Positions 16,431 to 27,998 of a DNA stretch of 64,000 nt are shown piece after piece (position 1 is the stretch's first letter; every line of letters begins with the position of its first letter). Source of the DNA: Micromonospora pisi (lineage in GTDB: Bacteria > Actinomycetota > Actinomycetes > Mycobacteriales > Micromonosporaceae); NCBI RefSeq assembly GCF_003633685.1, contig NZ_RBKT01000001.1:2728001-2792000 (forward strand). The letters are read 5' to 3'. The notes below the pieces were generated by a model, which did not search any database, had not been told where the DNA came from, and saw only the letters and a list, made by a program, of their open reading frames with translations. The position numbers and the translations under genes are program-made.

Positions 16431-17501
16431 TCAGTGGTCGAGGGTGACCACCCGTCGCTCGGTGGCCGAGACGAGCGCCGCCTCGATCACCCGCAGGCCC
16501 TCGACCGCGCCGGCCGGATCGACCGGGAACTCACCCCGGCCGAGCAGCGCCTCCCGCACCTCGGCGTAGAAGCGCTCATACTGGCCGATCTCAGTCGGTA
16601 CGGTCTCGACCTCGTCGTTCACCCCGAGCACCCCGGCGTTCTCGGCCGGCTCCACGCCCCACCCCGGGTCACCCGGCCGCTTACCCGCCAGCACCTGCGG
16701 CTCCTGTACGTCCAACCCGTACTTGGTGAAGGTGGCCCGGTCGCCGAGCACCCGGAACCTCGGGTTACGGGTGCCGGCCAGCGCCGACGCCCAGAGGTGC
16801 GAACGGACCCCGTTGACATGCCGCAACGCGACGAAGGTGTCGTCGTCGACGACCACCCCGGGGCGGCGGCGGTCCAGCTCGGCGTAGACCTCGGCCACCG
16901 GGCCGAACAGTTGCAGCGCCTGGTCGACGATGTGCGCGCCGAGGTCGTAGAGGAGCCCGCCCGCCTCCGCCGGGTCGCCGAACTCGCGCCAGTTCTCCTT
17001 GGGCGTCGGCACCCAGCGGTCGTAGCGCGACTCGAAGCGGTAGACCTGGCCGAGGCTGCCGGCGGCGAGCACCTTGCGTACGGTCAGGAAGTCCGAATCG
17101 AGCCGACGGTTCTGGAACACCGTCAGGCCGACACCGGCGCTGGTCGCCGCGTCGACCACCCGTTGCGCGTCGGCCGCCGTCGGTGCGAACGGCTTGTCCA
17201 CCACCACGGGCAGGCCCAACTCGATGGCGCGCAGGGCCAACGGCACGTGGGTGCGGTTCGGCGTGCTGACCACCACGAGATCGAGCGAGTCCGCGGCCGC
17301 GAACAGGTCGTCGGCGGTGGGGACCACCCGCGCCTGCGGGTAGCCGGCCTGTGCCTGCCGCGCCCGCTCCGGGTCGCCGGTGACGATCGCCGCCACCGAC
17401 AGGCCCGGCGTCGCCGCTACCAGCGGCGCGTGGAAGCGGTGTCCGCCGATGCCGTATCCAAGGATGCCGACCCGCAGGTCAGAGCTTTTCTCCGTACTCA
17501 T
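16431..17501 (-). CDS. Gfo/Idh/MocA family oxidoreductase
   Basis: 356-aa NAD(P)-dependent dehydrogenase. The Rossmann N-domain starts VGILGYGIGGHRFHAPL and contains the catalytic-lysine motif VVVDKPFAPT (EKP in most family members, DKP here). The C-domain carries DLGAHIVDQAL, the conserved substrate-side His motif. Family members oxidise sugars, inositols or related polyols. No Shine-Dalgarno precedes the ATG. The palindromic element at 17536-17583 lies just upstream. Confidence 0.83.
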   Translation of the reverse strand: MSTEKSSDLRVGILGYGIGGHRFHAPLVAATPGLSVAAIVTGDPERARQAQAGYPQARVVPTADDLFAAADSLDLVVVSTPNRTHVPLALRAIELGLPVVVDKPFAPTAADAQRVVDAATSAGVGLTVFQNRRLDSDFLTVRKVLAAGSLGQVYRFESRYDRWVPTPKENWREFGDPAEAGGLLYDLGAHIVDQALQLFGPVAEVYAELDRRRPGVVVDDDTFVALRHVNGVRSHLWASALAGTRNPRFRVLGDRATFTKYGLDVQEPQVLAGKRPGDPGWGVEPAENAGVLGVNDEVETVPTEIGQYERFYAEVREALLGRGEFPVDPAGAVEGLRVIEAALVSATERRVVTLDH

Positions 17502-17535
17502 GGTTCGGTATTAAACGCGCCCCCGCCCAGGGGGA

Positions 17536-17583
17536 AGGAAGGGCCCCTTCTTATCGCATTTGGTATAGGAAGGGGCCCTTCCT
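17536..17583. repeat. Palindromic repeat family, copy 1 (degenerate)
   Basis: Arms AGGAAGGGCCCCTTCTTAT (17536-17554) and the matching 17565-17583 pair with one mismatch around a 10-nt loop. The core GGAAGGGCCCCTT is shared with copies at 48311 and 60935, but the GTTAAC inner stem has decayed. It lies between two co-directional genes, 5 bp after the PPOX gene stop and 35 bp before the Gfo/Idh/MocA start, where it could terminate the first transcript. Confidence 0.75.
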
Positions 17584-17587
17584 AACA

Positions 17588-18028
17588 TCAGGATTGGGGC
17601 GGGAGGCCGTAGAGGCGTCGGACGGTGAGTCGCAGGACGATCCGCCGTTCGGCCACCATCGCCCGCCGGTAGTCGTCCCAGTCCGGGTGCTCCCCCCGCA
17701 GCGCGCGGTAGACCCCGACCAACTCCTCCACCGTGGCGTCGTACGGCTCGGTCGCCGTCGGGGAGAGCTCCGCGCTCCCCTCCGCCACCGCGTACGCCCA
17801 GCCGTCAGCCGAGCTGGCGCTCAGACTGGCCCTCGGGTCCCGGCGGAGGTTGGCGGTCTTGGCCCGCCCCTCGGCGATGGAGACCCTGAGCAGGTTCTGC
17901 TCCCGGTCCAGGTGATAGACCACATTGGACAGCTGTGGGCGGCCGTCCCGCTTGATGGTCGCCAGCACCCCGTACGGCCGGCTGGCCAACAGGTCGAGCA
18001 GTGCCGGGTCGAACTGGTCGTTCGCCAT
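17588..18028 (-). CDS. PPOX-class F420/flavin-dependent protein
   Basis: 146-aa split-barrel protein of the pyridoxamine-phosphate-oxidase-like class. The N-terminus LLASRPYGVLATIKRDGRPQ and NVVYHLD are typical of the F420-binding FDOR-B branch, and AKTANLRRDPRASL is the cofactor-phosphate loop. ATG at 18028 follows GGAGGAGAG. Members reduce or bind F420 or flavin in redox reactions; the substrate is unknown. Confidence 0.8.
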   Translation of the reverse strand: MANDQFDPALLDLLASRPYGVLATIKRDGRPQLSNVVYHLDREQNLLRVSIAEGRAKTANLRRDPRASLSASSADGWAYAVAEGSAELSPTATEPYDATVEELVGVYRALRGEHPDWDDYRRAMVAERRIVLRLTVRRLYGLPPQS

Positions 18029-18109
18029 GCTCTCCTCCACTCGCAAGGAACCCCGGTTCCGGGGGTACGCCGGACCACGCTGGCCGGCGCCCCTCACCGT
18101 ACGGTCGGC

Positions 18110-20125
<2,016 letters not shown>

Positions 20126-20129
<4 letters not shown>

Positions 20130-20566
20130 CCCGCCACCTGCCAGTCGACCATCGTCTCGTCGATGTTGTTTCCGTTCGGCCGCCCGTCGGTCATGCCGTG
20201 GCGACGGATCACGATGGAGACCGTGGTCAGCGGTGGCCGCTCCGGATTCCGCCGGTGGTACGCGTCCACGATCAGGCTCAGCCGCGTCGGGTCGGCGTCG
20301 AACCGGCTCAGCTGGCCCTCGATCTCCGCCCGGCGGATCCCGGTCTCCCGCTCGGTCAGGACGAGGCTTTCGCCCGCCGCGTCCTTCGCCGTCACCAGCG
20401 CCTCGGCCACCGGCGCGTCGAGCCGGTCGGTGGTGGCGTACATCCGGAACGGGCCGAACGGGAAGTCGTCGTCCGAGCCGACCAGCGTCCCGGCCAACAG
20501 CAGACCCGCGCCGACCAGGGTCACCACGACCCGGACCAGACGACCACGGACGGTCAGCGATTCCAT
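20126..20566 (-). CDS. Membrane-anchored partner of the HTTM protein
   Basis: 146 aa: one N-terminal membrane segment (VRVVVTLVGAGLLLAGTLVG) followed by an extracellular-type domain with FPFGPFRMYATTD and a conserved-looking IVDAYHRRNPERPPL. Overlaps the HTTM gene by ATGA, so they probably form a two-component membrane unit. The ATG at 20566 is preceded by TATTGT seven bases upstream, suggesting a leaderless transcript; a longer start at 20626 is possible. Confidence 0.62.
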
Positions 20567-20694
20567 TCGCCGCACAATACTGGGCACCGACGAGGAAAGA
20601 TCACATTCCGCGACGGCATGTTTCATCGGGGACGACCCTCCCGGACCGCCCCGGCGTCCGGCGTCGCCAGCCTGGGCGGCTAGCCTGGGTCGCC

Positions 20695-21969
20695 ATGACG
20701 AGGAAGCAACCGGCGGAGTCGCCGGCCGGGTCCCCGCCGGTACGCACTGCGGCTGAGCTGCGCCGCAGGCGGATCGGCGCGATGGCGCTCTGGATCGTCG
20801 CCTTCGTGGCCGGCTGGCTGCTGATCGGCCTGCCGACCGATCCGCTCTACGCCTTCTTCTGGCTCTGGGCGGCGACCGTCGCGTGGCGCAGCCACCTGCC
20901 GTGGCGGCAGCACCTGACCTTCGCCCGGGACTGGCTGCCGGTGGTGATCCTGCTCGCCATCTACAACGTCTCGCGCGGGTTCGCCGACGACTACTTCCAG
21001 CCGCACGTCACCGAGTTGATCCACGCCGACGAGTGGATGTTCGGCTGGGCCACCGGTGGGCAGGTGCCCACGGTCTGGTTGCAGCAGCACCTCTACCACC
21101 CGGACGTCCGCTGGTACGACGTCATCGCGAGCTTTGTGTACTTCTCGCACTTCGTCGCCGCGCTCACCGCCGCGGTGGTGCTCTGGCTGGTCTCCCGGCC
21201 GCGCTGGGCCGCCTTCATGCGTCGCTGGTTCACGCTCAGCCTCGCCGGTCTGATCACCTACTTCGCCTACCCGGCGGCGCCGCCGTGGTGGGCCTCGGTG
21301 CACGGCTTCCTCCCGGTCGACGTCGCCAGGATCTCCAACCGAGGCTGGCAGGAGTTCGGCCTGCACGGCGCCGGCAACACCCTCAACGTGCTGCAACTCG
21401 CCTCGAACCCGGTGGCCGCGATGCCGTCGCTGCACACCGCGTACGCCCTCTTCGTGGTGGTCTTCTTCCTGCCGACGGTCAAACGGCGGTGGTGGCCGCT
21501 GCTGCTGGCGTACCCACTGGCGATGACCTTCACCCTGGTCTACACCGGGGAGCACTACGTGATCGACGTGCTGGTCGGCTGGGCCTACGTGGGCGGGGTG
21601 TTCCTGCTGGTCGGCGCGGGTGAGCGCTGGTGGGCCGCACGCCGGGCCCTCGGGACAGCCGGCCCCGGCTCCGACCCCGGCGGCACGAACACCGGACCCG
21701 GCGGCCCGGAGCACAACCCACCGCCGAGCGGACCGACCAACGGGCCCACGGGTGGCCCGGGTGGCGCGTCGACCGACCGGGGCGGCCCGGAGCAGACCCG
21801 TACCGGGCGACTCGACCCGCCGACGACCGGCTCCGGGGCGACCGGGGTGGATGGGACCACCAATCCGACCCGACCTTCCACTCCCGGCGACAGCCGCCCC
21901 AGCTCAGGAGTGGGCGCGGTGCCGGCCCAACCGACCGTGAACGCGGAAGCCGGCCAGCGTCGTCGCTGA
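20695..21969 (+). CDS. PAP2-superfamily phosphatase / inositolphosphotransferase-like membrane protein
   Basis: 424 aa. About six membrane segments lie between residues 25 and 310. The PAP2 motifs are MPSLHTAYA (His247) and GEHYVIDVLVGWAY (His287, Asp291), the nucleophile and charge-relay residues of the PAP2_3 branch found in phosphatidylinositol-type transferases. After residue 320 comes a 100-residue tail rich in Gly, Pro and Thr, likely disordered. ATG at 20695 is preceded by TAGCCT eight bases upstream, a leaderless -10 box. Function probably in lipid headgroup metabolism. Confidence 0.78.
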   Translation: MTRKQPAESPAGSPPVRTAAELRRRRIGAMALWIVAFVAGWLLIGLPTDPLYAFFWLWAATVAWRSHLPWRQHLTFARDWLPVVILLAIYNVSRGFADDYFQPHVTELIHADEWMFGWATGGQVPTVWLQQHLYHPDVRWYDVIASFVYFSHFVAALTAAVVLWLVSRPRWAAFMRRWFTLSLAGLITYFAYPAAPPWWASVHGFLPVDVARISNRGWQEFGLHGAGNTLNVLQLASNPVAAMPSLHTAYALFVVVFFLPTVKRRWWPLLLAYPLAMTFTLVYTGEHYVIDVLVGWAYVGGVFLLVGAGERWWAARRALGTAGPGSDPGGTNTGPGGPEHNPPPSGPTNGPTGGPGGASTDRGGPEQTRTGRLDPPTTGSGATGVDGTTNPTRPSTPGDSRPSSGVGAVPAQPTVNAEAGQRRR

Positions 21970-21978
21970 CCGGCTTCC
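21945..21978 (+). terminator. Terminator hairpin overlapping the PAP2 stop codon
   Basis: GGAAGCCGG (21945-21953) pairs with CCGGCTTCC (21970-21978), with an inner CAGCG/CGCTG stem and a 4-nt loop. The stop codon sits in the right arm. It separates convergent genes, so it may serve both. Confidence 0.7.
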
Positions 21979-22024
21979 CGCCGTTATCGAGACCATCAGG
22001 GCCGGCGGATCGCCGTTCGACCGG

Positions 22025-23371
22025 TCACTGCTTCGCGTCGACCACGTCACCGAGACCGGTGGCGACGATCTCGTCCCGGATCAGCGCCGCGTCGCCCTCC
22101 ACCACCAGGGTCAGGCCCTCCGGGCGCAGGTGCGTCGCGGCCGCCGCGGAGACCTCCGCCTCGGTCGCGGCCAACAGTCGGGTACGCAACGTGGCGTGGT
22201 AGTCGTCGGGGAGGCCGTACACCACCAGGGTGCTGAGCGCACCGACGATCGCGCGCGGCGACTGCAACTCCACCGAGAGCTGGCCGGCCCGCCAGGACCG
22301 CGCGACCGCCAGCTCCACCTCGGTCACCCCCTCCACCTGGGTACGGCTGATCTCGCCGATCGCGTCGACCAGCGCGGGCGCGGTCACCGCCGTCTGCACG
22401 TTCCCGGCGACGACGAACCGGCCGAACCGGCGGGAGAGGCCGAAGTCGGCCCGGATGCCGTACGTGTAACCCCGCACCTCGCGGAGCAGGTGGTTGAGGC
22501 GGGAGGTGAAGGCACCGCCGAGCACCGTGCCGGCCAGCGTCATGGTGACGTAGTCCGGGTGGGCGCGGTGCGGCCCGGGGTGCCCGATCCGCAGCGTCGA
22601 CTGCACCGAACCAGGCCGGTCCACCACGATGATCCGCCGCTGGTCGCGGAGCTGGACCTCGATCGGCGGGTCGACCGGTGCCGGTGCCCCGGCGGCTGCG
22701 CCGAACGCCGCCGCGCCGAGCGCGTCGAGGTCGATCTGGTCCAGGTCACCGGCGACGAGCAGGGTGCCGGGCCGGGTGAACCATTCGGCGTGGAACGCCG
22801 TGACGTCCTCCACCCCGATCCCGGCAACCGAATCCGGATCGCCGTCCAACGGCCGGCCCTGCCGCCGGTCGGAGCCGAACAGGTCGGCGCGGAACGCGGC
22901 GTCGGCCCGGGGCCCCGGGTTGGCCCAGTACATCCGCAGTGCGGTGACCTCGTCGTCGCGTACCCGGTTGATGTCCGCCGGGTCGAACCTGGGCGTGCGG
23001 ACGGCCTCGGCCATCAGCTCCACCGCGGCCAGCAGCCGGCGGACCGGCACCTGGACCCCGACCTGGAACGCGTCCCAGTCGGTGCCGATGCTCAGTTCGG
23101 TGCCGAGCCCCTCCAGGGCCAGCGCGTAGGCGGTCGAGTCCCGCCGCGTGGTCCCCTCCTCCAACGCCTTCGCCAGCACACCGCCGAGCCCCTCGCGGCC
23201 CAGCGGCTCCCGTCCGGCGCCCGCGTCGAGCAGCAACGTCGCGGCGGCGAGGTTGTGGCCGGGCAGGTGGGCGGCGACCACCTCGCCGCCGGCGACGGTC
23301 CGCCGGACCACGGTCGGAAACTGGTACGGCCGGGGCTCGCCCGTGGCCGGACGGTCAGCAATCAGCGTCAT
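22025..23371 (-). CDS. M16 family peptidase, non-catalytic subunit
   Basis: 448 aa with the M16 two-lobed organisation, e.g. LVAGDLDQIDLDAL and RSWRAGQLSVELQSP. The zinc motif HxxEH is replaced (GREGLGGVLAKALEEGT at the equivalent place), so it is probably the inactive alpha-type partner that forms the closed chamber. ATG overlaps the stop of the active subunit by 4 bp, fixing a one-to-one pair. Confidence 0.82.
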   Translation of the reverse strand: MTLIADRPATGEPRPYQFPTVVRRTVAGGEVVAAHLPGHNLAAATLLLDAGAGREPLGREGLGGVLAKALEEGTTRRDSTAYALALEGLGTELSIGTDWDAFQVGVQVPVRRLLAAVELMAEAVRTPRFDPADINRVRDDEVTALRMYWANPGPRADAAFRADLFGSDRRQGRPLDGDPDSVAGIGVEDVTAFHAEWFTRPGTLLVAGDLDQIDLDALGAAAFGAAAGAPAPVDPPIEVQLRDQRRIIVVDRPGSVQSTLRIGHPGPHRAHPDYVTMTLAGTVLGGAFTSRLNHLLREVRGYTYGIRADFGLSRRFGRFVVAGNVQTAVTAPALVDAIGEISRTQVEGVTEVELAVARSWRAGQLSVELQSPRAIVGALSTLVVYGLPDDYHATLRTRLLAATEAEVSAAAATHLRPEGLTLVVEGDAALIRDEIVATGLGDVVDAKQ

Positions 23372-24660
23372 GCGCTCTCCTCCGGCAGGTAGGTCAGGGT
23401 CACCCGGTCCGCCGGGCGCAGCACCTCGGCGGCCACCTCGGCGAGCTGGTCGGCACCGACCGAGAGCCAGCCCGGCAGGCGGTCCGCCGCCCGGGCCGGG
23501 TCACCGAACTGGGTCGCGTACCGGCCCAGGGTGTCGGCCCGGCCGTCGACGGTGGCCAGTGACCGCCACCAGGCGGTGGTCAGCAGGGCACGGGCGCGGT
23601 CCAGTTCCGCCCCGGTCACGCCGCCGTCGGCCAACTCGTCCACGACCTCGGTCAGCCCGGCGGTCAGCTCCTCGGCGCTCACCCCGTCCCGCGCGGTCGC
23701 GGTGATGATCAACGGCGCGGGAGCGTGCGCCAGGTCCACCCCGTACGCGCCGACGTTGTCCGGCTGGGCCAACCGGGCACCGTCGGCGAGCCGCTGGTAG
23801 AGCCGGCTGCCCCGGCCACTGCCGAGCAGCGTGCCGAGTACGGTCACCGCGTCGTACTCGGGGGTGCCGAACGGGTACGTCCGGTGCGCCAGGTAGACCC
23901 TCGGCGCCGGCACCTCGGCGTGGACCGTCTCCTGGGCCGGTACACCGGTCGCCGGCACCACCAGTCCGTCCGGCGCGGCCGGGATGTCGGGGCGCGGGGC
24001 GAGCCGCCCGAAGTACTTCTCGGCCAACGCGAAGACCTCACCGGACGAGGCGTCGCCGACCACCGTGAGCACCGCGTTGTTCGGCGCGTAGTAGGTGACG
24101 TGGAAGTCCTTGAAGGTTGCCAGGTCGGCCGCGTTCAGGTCGGCCATCGAGCCGATCGTCGAGTGGTGGTACGGGTGCCCCGGCGGGTAGAGCAACGGCA
24201 GCAGGCGCAGCCACGCGTCCCCGTACGGGACGTTCTCGTACCGCTGGCGCCGCTCGTTCTTCACCACCTCACGCTGGTTGTCCAGGGTCTCCTGGGTGAG
24301 CGCCGGCACCAGGCCACCCATCCGGTCGGCCTCCAGCCAGAGCACGAGTTCCAGGTGCTCGGCCGGCACGGTGTTGAAGTAGTTGGTCCGGTCCGGGTTC
24401 GTGGTCGCGTTGAGCGACCCGCCCGAACCCTGGATGAGCTTCATGTGTTCGGTCTTGGCCACGTTGACGGAGCCCTCGAACATGAGGTGCTCGAAGAGGT
24501 GGGCGAAGCCGGTCTGGCCGTCGGGTTCGTGCCGTGATCCGACGTCGTACCAGAGGTTGACCGCCACCACGGGTGCGCTGCGATCCTCGCTGACGACCAC
24601 GCGGAGGCCGTTGTCCAACCGCGTGGTCTCGATCGGCCAGGGGTAACCGGTCTCGGGCAT
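23368..24660 (-). CDS. M16 family zinc peptidase, catalytic subunit
   Basis: 430 aa. The inverted zinc motif is HLFEH (His54, Glu57, His58); NPDRTNYF and NQREVVKNERR with its downstream Glu are family landmarks. The pair resembles processing-peptidase or PqqF-like proteins that cut small peptides. ATG at 24660 has TAGCGT seven bases upstream, consistent with a leaderless mRNA. It lies at the 5' end of the pair and is divergent from the penicillin-binding protein gene. Confidence 0.85.
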   Translation of the reverse strand: MPETGYPWPIETTRLDNGLRVVVSEDRSAPVVAVNLWYDVGSRHEPDGQTGFAHLFEHLMFEGSVNVAKTEHMKLIQGSGGSLNATTNPDRTNYFNTVPAEHLELVLWLEADRMGGLVPALTQETLDNQREVVKNERRQRYENVPYGDAWLRLLPLLYPPGHPYHHSTIGSMADLNAADLATFKDFHVTYYAPNNAVLTVVGDASSGEVFALAEKYFGRLAPRPDIPAAPDGLVVPATGVPAQETVHAEVPAPRVYLAHRTYPFGTPEYDAVTVLGTLLGSGRGSRLYQRLADGARLAQPDNVGAYGVDLAHAPAPLIITATARDGVSAEELTAGLTEVVDELADGGVTGAELDRARALLTTAWWRSLATVDGRADTLGRYATQFGDPARAADRLPGWLSVGADQLAEVAAEVLRPADRVTLTYLPEESA

Positions 24661-24854
24661 GGGGACGACGCTATCCGATCCGGAGACCGCCGTGGCACAG
24701 GTGCACCAGCGGAACGCCGGCCGGCTTTGCCGTCGGGGACGACCGAACGGGGGAATCGCGGCCCCCATCGGGGGATCCTGCCCACGCCGGCCACCTTCGG
24801 GGCGGGCGGCGGATCTACTGGGTGCGGACCAGGCGTACCCGGAGGTGGTGTCGA

Positions 24855-27323
24855 ATGCCCGCGCACCGACAAGCTCGGCGGTTCCCCCGCCGCCGATGGT
24901 CCGCCACCTACCGACCGGGCTGGTCGGCCAAGCGGGTCCGGCTGTTCCGGATCGGCATGATGCTGGTCGCCGGTCTCGTCGCCGGGGTACTTGTCGCCGC
25001 GGCGGCGTTCCCGGCGCTGGCACTCACCGGGTTGGCGGCGAAGGCCGGCGCGAAGGCGTTCGAGAGCCTCCCGGTCGAACTCCGGGTGGCCTCGGCGCCA
25101 CAGGCGAGCCGTGTCTTCGCCTCCGACGGCCGGACCCCGCTCGCGGTCTTCTTCGACGAGAACCGGCAGGACGTGCCCCTAGCCGAGGTCGCACCGGTGA
25201 TGCGGGACGCCATCGTCGCCGCCGAGGACCACGCCTTCTACCGGCACCGGGGGATCGACGTGCGGGGTTTCCTACGGGCGATCGTGGCGAACACCATCGG
25301 CGCCCAACAGGGCGCGTCGACGCTGACCATGCAACTGGTACGGATGTCCGCCACCTACTCGGCCGAGGAACCGCAGGCGGTGGTCGAGGCGAGTGAGGAC
25401 ACGAAGGCGCGCAAGCTGCGCGAGATGCGGCTGGCCTCGATCCTGGAAGCGCACCTGAGCAAGGACGAGATCCTCCAGCGGTACCTGAATCTGGCGCCGT
25501 TCGGGCACGGCGCCTACGGCGTCTCGGCGGCGAGCCGGTTCTACTTCGGCAAGCGGCCCACGGAACTGACCGTGCCGGAGGCGGCGATGCTTGCCGGGCT
25601 GGTCAAGGCGCCGAGCTTCTACGACCCGCTCGACCGTTCCGGGGCGGGCGCGACCGAGACGCTGCACCGGCGCAACTGGGTCATCGGGCAGATGGTCGAG
25701 ACCGGTGCGGTCAGCGAGGCGGACGCGAGCGCCGCGCGGGCCGTACCGCTGGTGGTGCAGGGCCGGGTGCCGGCGAACGGCTGCTCGGTCACCGGCAAGC
25801 AGCACTGGGGTTTCTTCTGCGACTACCTCTACCGATGGTGGCTAAGCCAGGAGACGTTCGGCACGACCGAGTACGACCGGGAGCGGCGGCTCAAGAGCGG
25901 CGGTTACCGGATCGTCAGCAGTCTCGACGCGGTCACCCAGGAGGCGGCGCACCGCAACCTGGAGCAGAAGCTGCCGACCGGGTCCGCCCAGGCGTTGATG
26001 CTGGCGGCGGTGGAGCCGGGCACCGGCCGGGTACGGGCGCTCGCCACGAACCGCACCTTCGCGATCGACGATGCGGCGAAGCCGGGCAACGGTCCCGCCA
26101 CCGATCCGGCGAAGGCCGTTGCCGGGGTCCGGGGCACCTATCCGCGTACCACCAATCCGCTCCTGACCGGCGGTGGTGACGTGCACGGGTACCAGGCCGG
26201 CTCCACCTTCAAGATCTTCACCATCGTCGCCGCGCTGGAACAGGGCATCCCGCTGTCGCACGAGATCGACGCCCCGCAGCGGTACGAGTCGCGGTACACC
26301 GTCGAGCGGGACAGCCCGGCCGCCTGCCCGGGGACCGAGCGCTACTGCCCCGGCAACTACGAGGAGAAGATGGCCGGTCGGCACGACATGTGGAGCGCGT
26401 TCGGTTCCTCGGTCAACACCTACTTCGTGCCGCTCACCGAGCGGGTCGGCGCGGCGAACGTGGTCGACGTGGCCCGGCGGCTCGGGATCGGGTTCCGGGC
26501 GCCGACGGACGCGGCACTGGCCGACAACCGGAAGTCGGCCGACGGCTGGGGCGCCTTCACCCTGGGCGTCTCGGCGACCACGCCGCTCGACCTGGCGAAC
26601 GCGTACGCGACTCTGGCGGCGGGCGGCCGGCACTGCGTACCGACGCCGGTGCAGGAGATCCGGGACCGGTCCGGCGGCCCGCTCGACGCGGTACGGCCGC
26701 GCTGTGACCGGGCGGTCGAGCCCGGAGTGGCGTACGCGGCTGTCGACGCCGCCCGTTGCCCGGTCGGGGACAAGTCCGCCGCTGACCGGTGTCGGGAGGC
26801 GACGGCGGGGGACGCGCGCCAACTGGTCGGTCATCCGCTGGCGGGCAAGAGCGGCACCACGGACGGGCGTCGTACGGCGTCGCTGGCGTTGACCACCACC
26901 TCACTCACGGTCGCCGGCATCCTGGCCGACCCCGACTGGCCGGAGGGGACCGTGGAGATGCCGCGTGAGGTGGTGAATCCGGCGGTGTCGGGGACCCTCG
27001 CGGAGGCGATGCGGGGCAAGCCGAAACGTGACTTCCCGAAGGCGTCGGCCGCGCTGCTGGGGGTGCCGGAGCGGGCCGTACCGATGCTCGACTGCGTACC
27101 GGCGGAGCGGGCGGCGCGGACCCTGCGGGAGGCCGGGTTCCGGGTCTCGGTCAACCCCGAACCGGTCGACTCGGACTGCCCGCGGGGGGCTGTCGCCGGC
27201 ACCGAGCCGGCGAGCGGCGCGGTCCTCGGTGGCGTGGTGACGCTTCGGCTGAGCAACGGCCGGTACGCCGCGACGAACGGTGTCCCGGGGCCCGGCCCGG
27301 CCGATCCGCCGCCGGACCGCTGA
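24855..27323 (+). CDS. Bifunctional penicillin-binding protein (transglycosylase/transpeptidase) with C-terminal PASTA-like domain
   Basis: 822 aa class A PBP. Basic N-terminus, then membrane anchor (MLVAGLVAGVLVAAAAFPAL, about 36-56). GT51 domain about 100-290 with catalytic Glu in AIVAAEDHAFYRHRG (Glu124) and GASTLTMQLVR. Transpeptidase about 390-730 with SXXK as AGSTFK (Ser450), SSVNT and KSGTT. The last 90 residues (AVPMLDCVPAERAARTLREA...) resemble a PASTA domain that binds peptidoglycan. ATG 24855 has GGAGGTGG just upstream. Confidence 0.9.
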   Translation: MPAHRQARRFPRRRWSATYRPGWSAKRVRLFRIGMMLVAGLVAGVLVAAAAFPALALTGLAAKAGAKAFESLPVELRVASAPQASRVFASDGRTPLAVFFDENRQDVPLAEVAPVMRDAIVAAEDHAFYRHRGIDVRGFLRAIVANTIGAQQGASTLTMQLVRMSATYSAEEPQAVVEASEDTKARKLREMRLASILEAHLSKDEILQRYLNLAPFGHGAYGVSAASRFYFGKRPTELTVPEAAMLAGLVKAPSFYDPLDRSGAGATETLHRRNWVIGQMVETGAVSEADASAARAVPLVVQGRVPANGCSVTGKQHWGFFCDYLYRWWLSQETFGTTEYDRERRLKSGGYRIVSSLDAVTQEAAHRNLEQKLPTGSAQALMLAAVEPGTGRVRALATNRTFAIDDAAKPGNGPATDPAKAVAGVRGTYPRTTNPLLTGGGDVHGYQAGSTFKIFTIVAALEQGIPLSHEIDAPQRYESRYTVERDSPAACPGTERYCPGNYEEKMAGRHDMWSAFGSSVNTYFVPLTERVGAANVVDVARRLGIGFRAPTDAALADNRKSADGWGAFTLGVSATTPLDLANAYATLAAGGRHCVPTPVQEIRDRSGGPLDAVRPRCDRAVEPGVAYAAVDAARCPVGDKSAADRCREATAGDARQLVGHPLAGKSGTTDGRRTASLALTTTSLTVAGILADPDWPEGTVEMPREVVNPAVSGTLAEAMRGKPKRDFPKASAALLGVPERAVPMLDCVPAERAARTLREAGFRVSVNPEPVDSDCPRGAVAGTEPASGAVLGGVVTLRLSNGRYAATNGVPGPGPADPPPDR

Positions 27324-27393
27324 GTCCGGGCCCTGAACCAGCTGCCCGGCCACCGCCGGCATCACCGACCCACCTGGGGAGGTCGACCGGGAG

Positions 27394-27466
27394 GCCGCCC
27401 ACGACCAGGGTCGTGGGCGGCACCGGAGAAAAACTACGCCGCCCACGGCTGTTGCCATGGGCGGCG
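27394..27466 (+). terminator. Two tandem hairpins after the PBP gene
   Basis: First stem GCCGCCCACGACC (27394-27406) pairs with 27409-27421 with a minimal loop. Second stem CGCCGCCCACGGC (27437-27449) pairs with 27454-27466 with one mismatch and a TGTT loop. Both share a GCCGCCCA core and are separated by GGAGAAAAACTA. The remaining 27467-27735 shows no gene I can support. Confidence 0.65.
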
Positions 27467-27735
27467 CTGGTGTCGGTGTGCAGGTCGCCTCTCGGCGAGT
27501 GGCACGACGCGGCTCCAGCCGAACGGTATTCCGCGAAGGCAATTAGGTGAGGCCCGGGGACACTGGTCACACCGACAGTCATCACAACGAGCCGACCCCG
27601 TCCGGGATTCCATCCGGCGTTGTGGCTCATGTCACTCTCCGACCGAGGCCGTCAGGCCCCGACGGTACGTCCCGGAAGTGCCGTGCGTCCCCGTCGGTGT
27701 GTTTGACCGACCCGCCACCGGGTAGCCGGGCCTGC

Positions 27736-27942
27736 GTGACCGACGATCAGCTCCGTCCCGATCTGGACGACCTGTTGGACGACCTCTACGAGGGTCAGGA
27801 ACGGGTCACCCAGGCGGAGATCCATCGCCGCGCCGTCGCCGCCGAGTTGCCGGCCGAGCTGCTCATCAGGATCACCGCCATGCCCGAGGGCGAGTACGCG
27901 GTCGACGAGGCCGCCGAACTGCTCGGCGGCACCCCCGCCTGA
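27736..27942 (+). CDS. Small acidic conserved protein
   Basis: 68 aa from GTG 27736. Acidic helices DDQLRPDLDDLLDDLYEG and AEIHRRAVAAELPAEL, ending EGEYAVDEAAELLGGTPA. The sequence looks like an all-helical actinobacterial hypothetical; I do not know its function. It is followed 57 bp later by the Gln-rich protein gene and may be cotranscribed. An upstream in-frame extension to 27547 looks non-coding. Confidence 0.62.
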   Translation: MTDDQLRPDLDDLLDDLYEGQERVTQAEIHRRAVAAELPAELLIRITAMPEGEYAVDEAAELLGGTPA

Positions 27943-27998
27943 CGGCCCGGGTCCGGCGGGTGGGGTGAGAAGTCGCCGACAGCACACCAGGAGGACAG

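Noticed and set aside
27151-27630. 159-aa minus-strand frame after the PBP gene
   Set aside because: It runs through two hairpins and into the PBP 3' end; no motif supports it.
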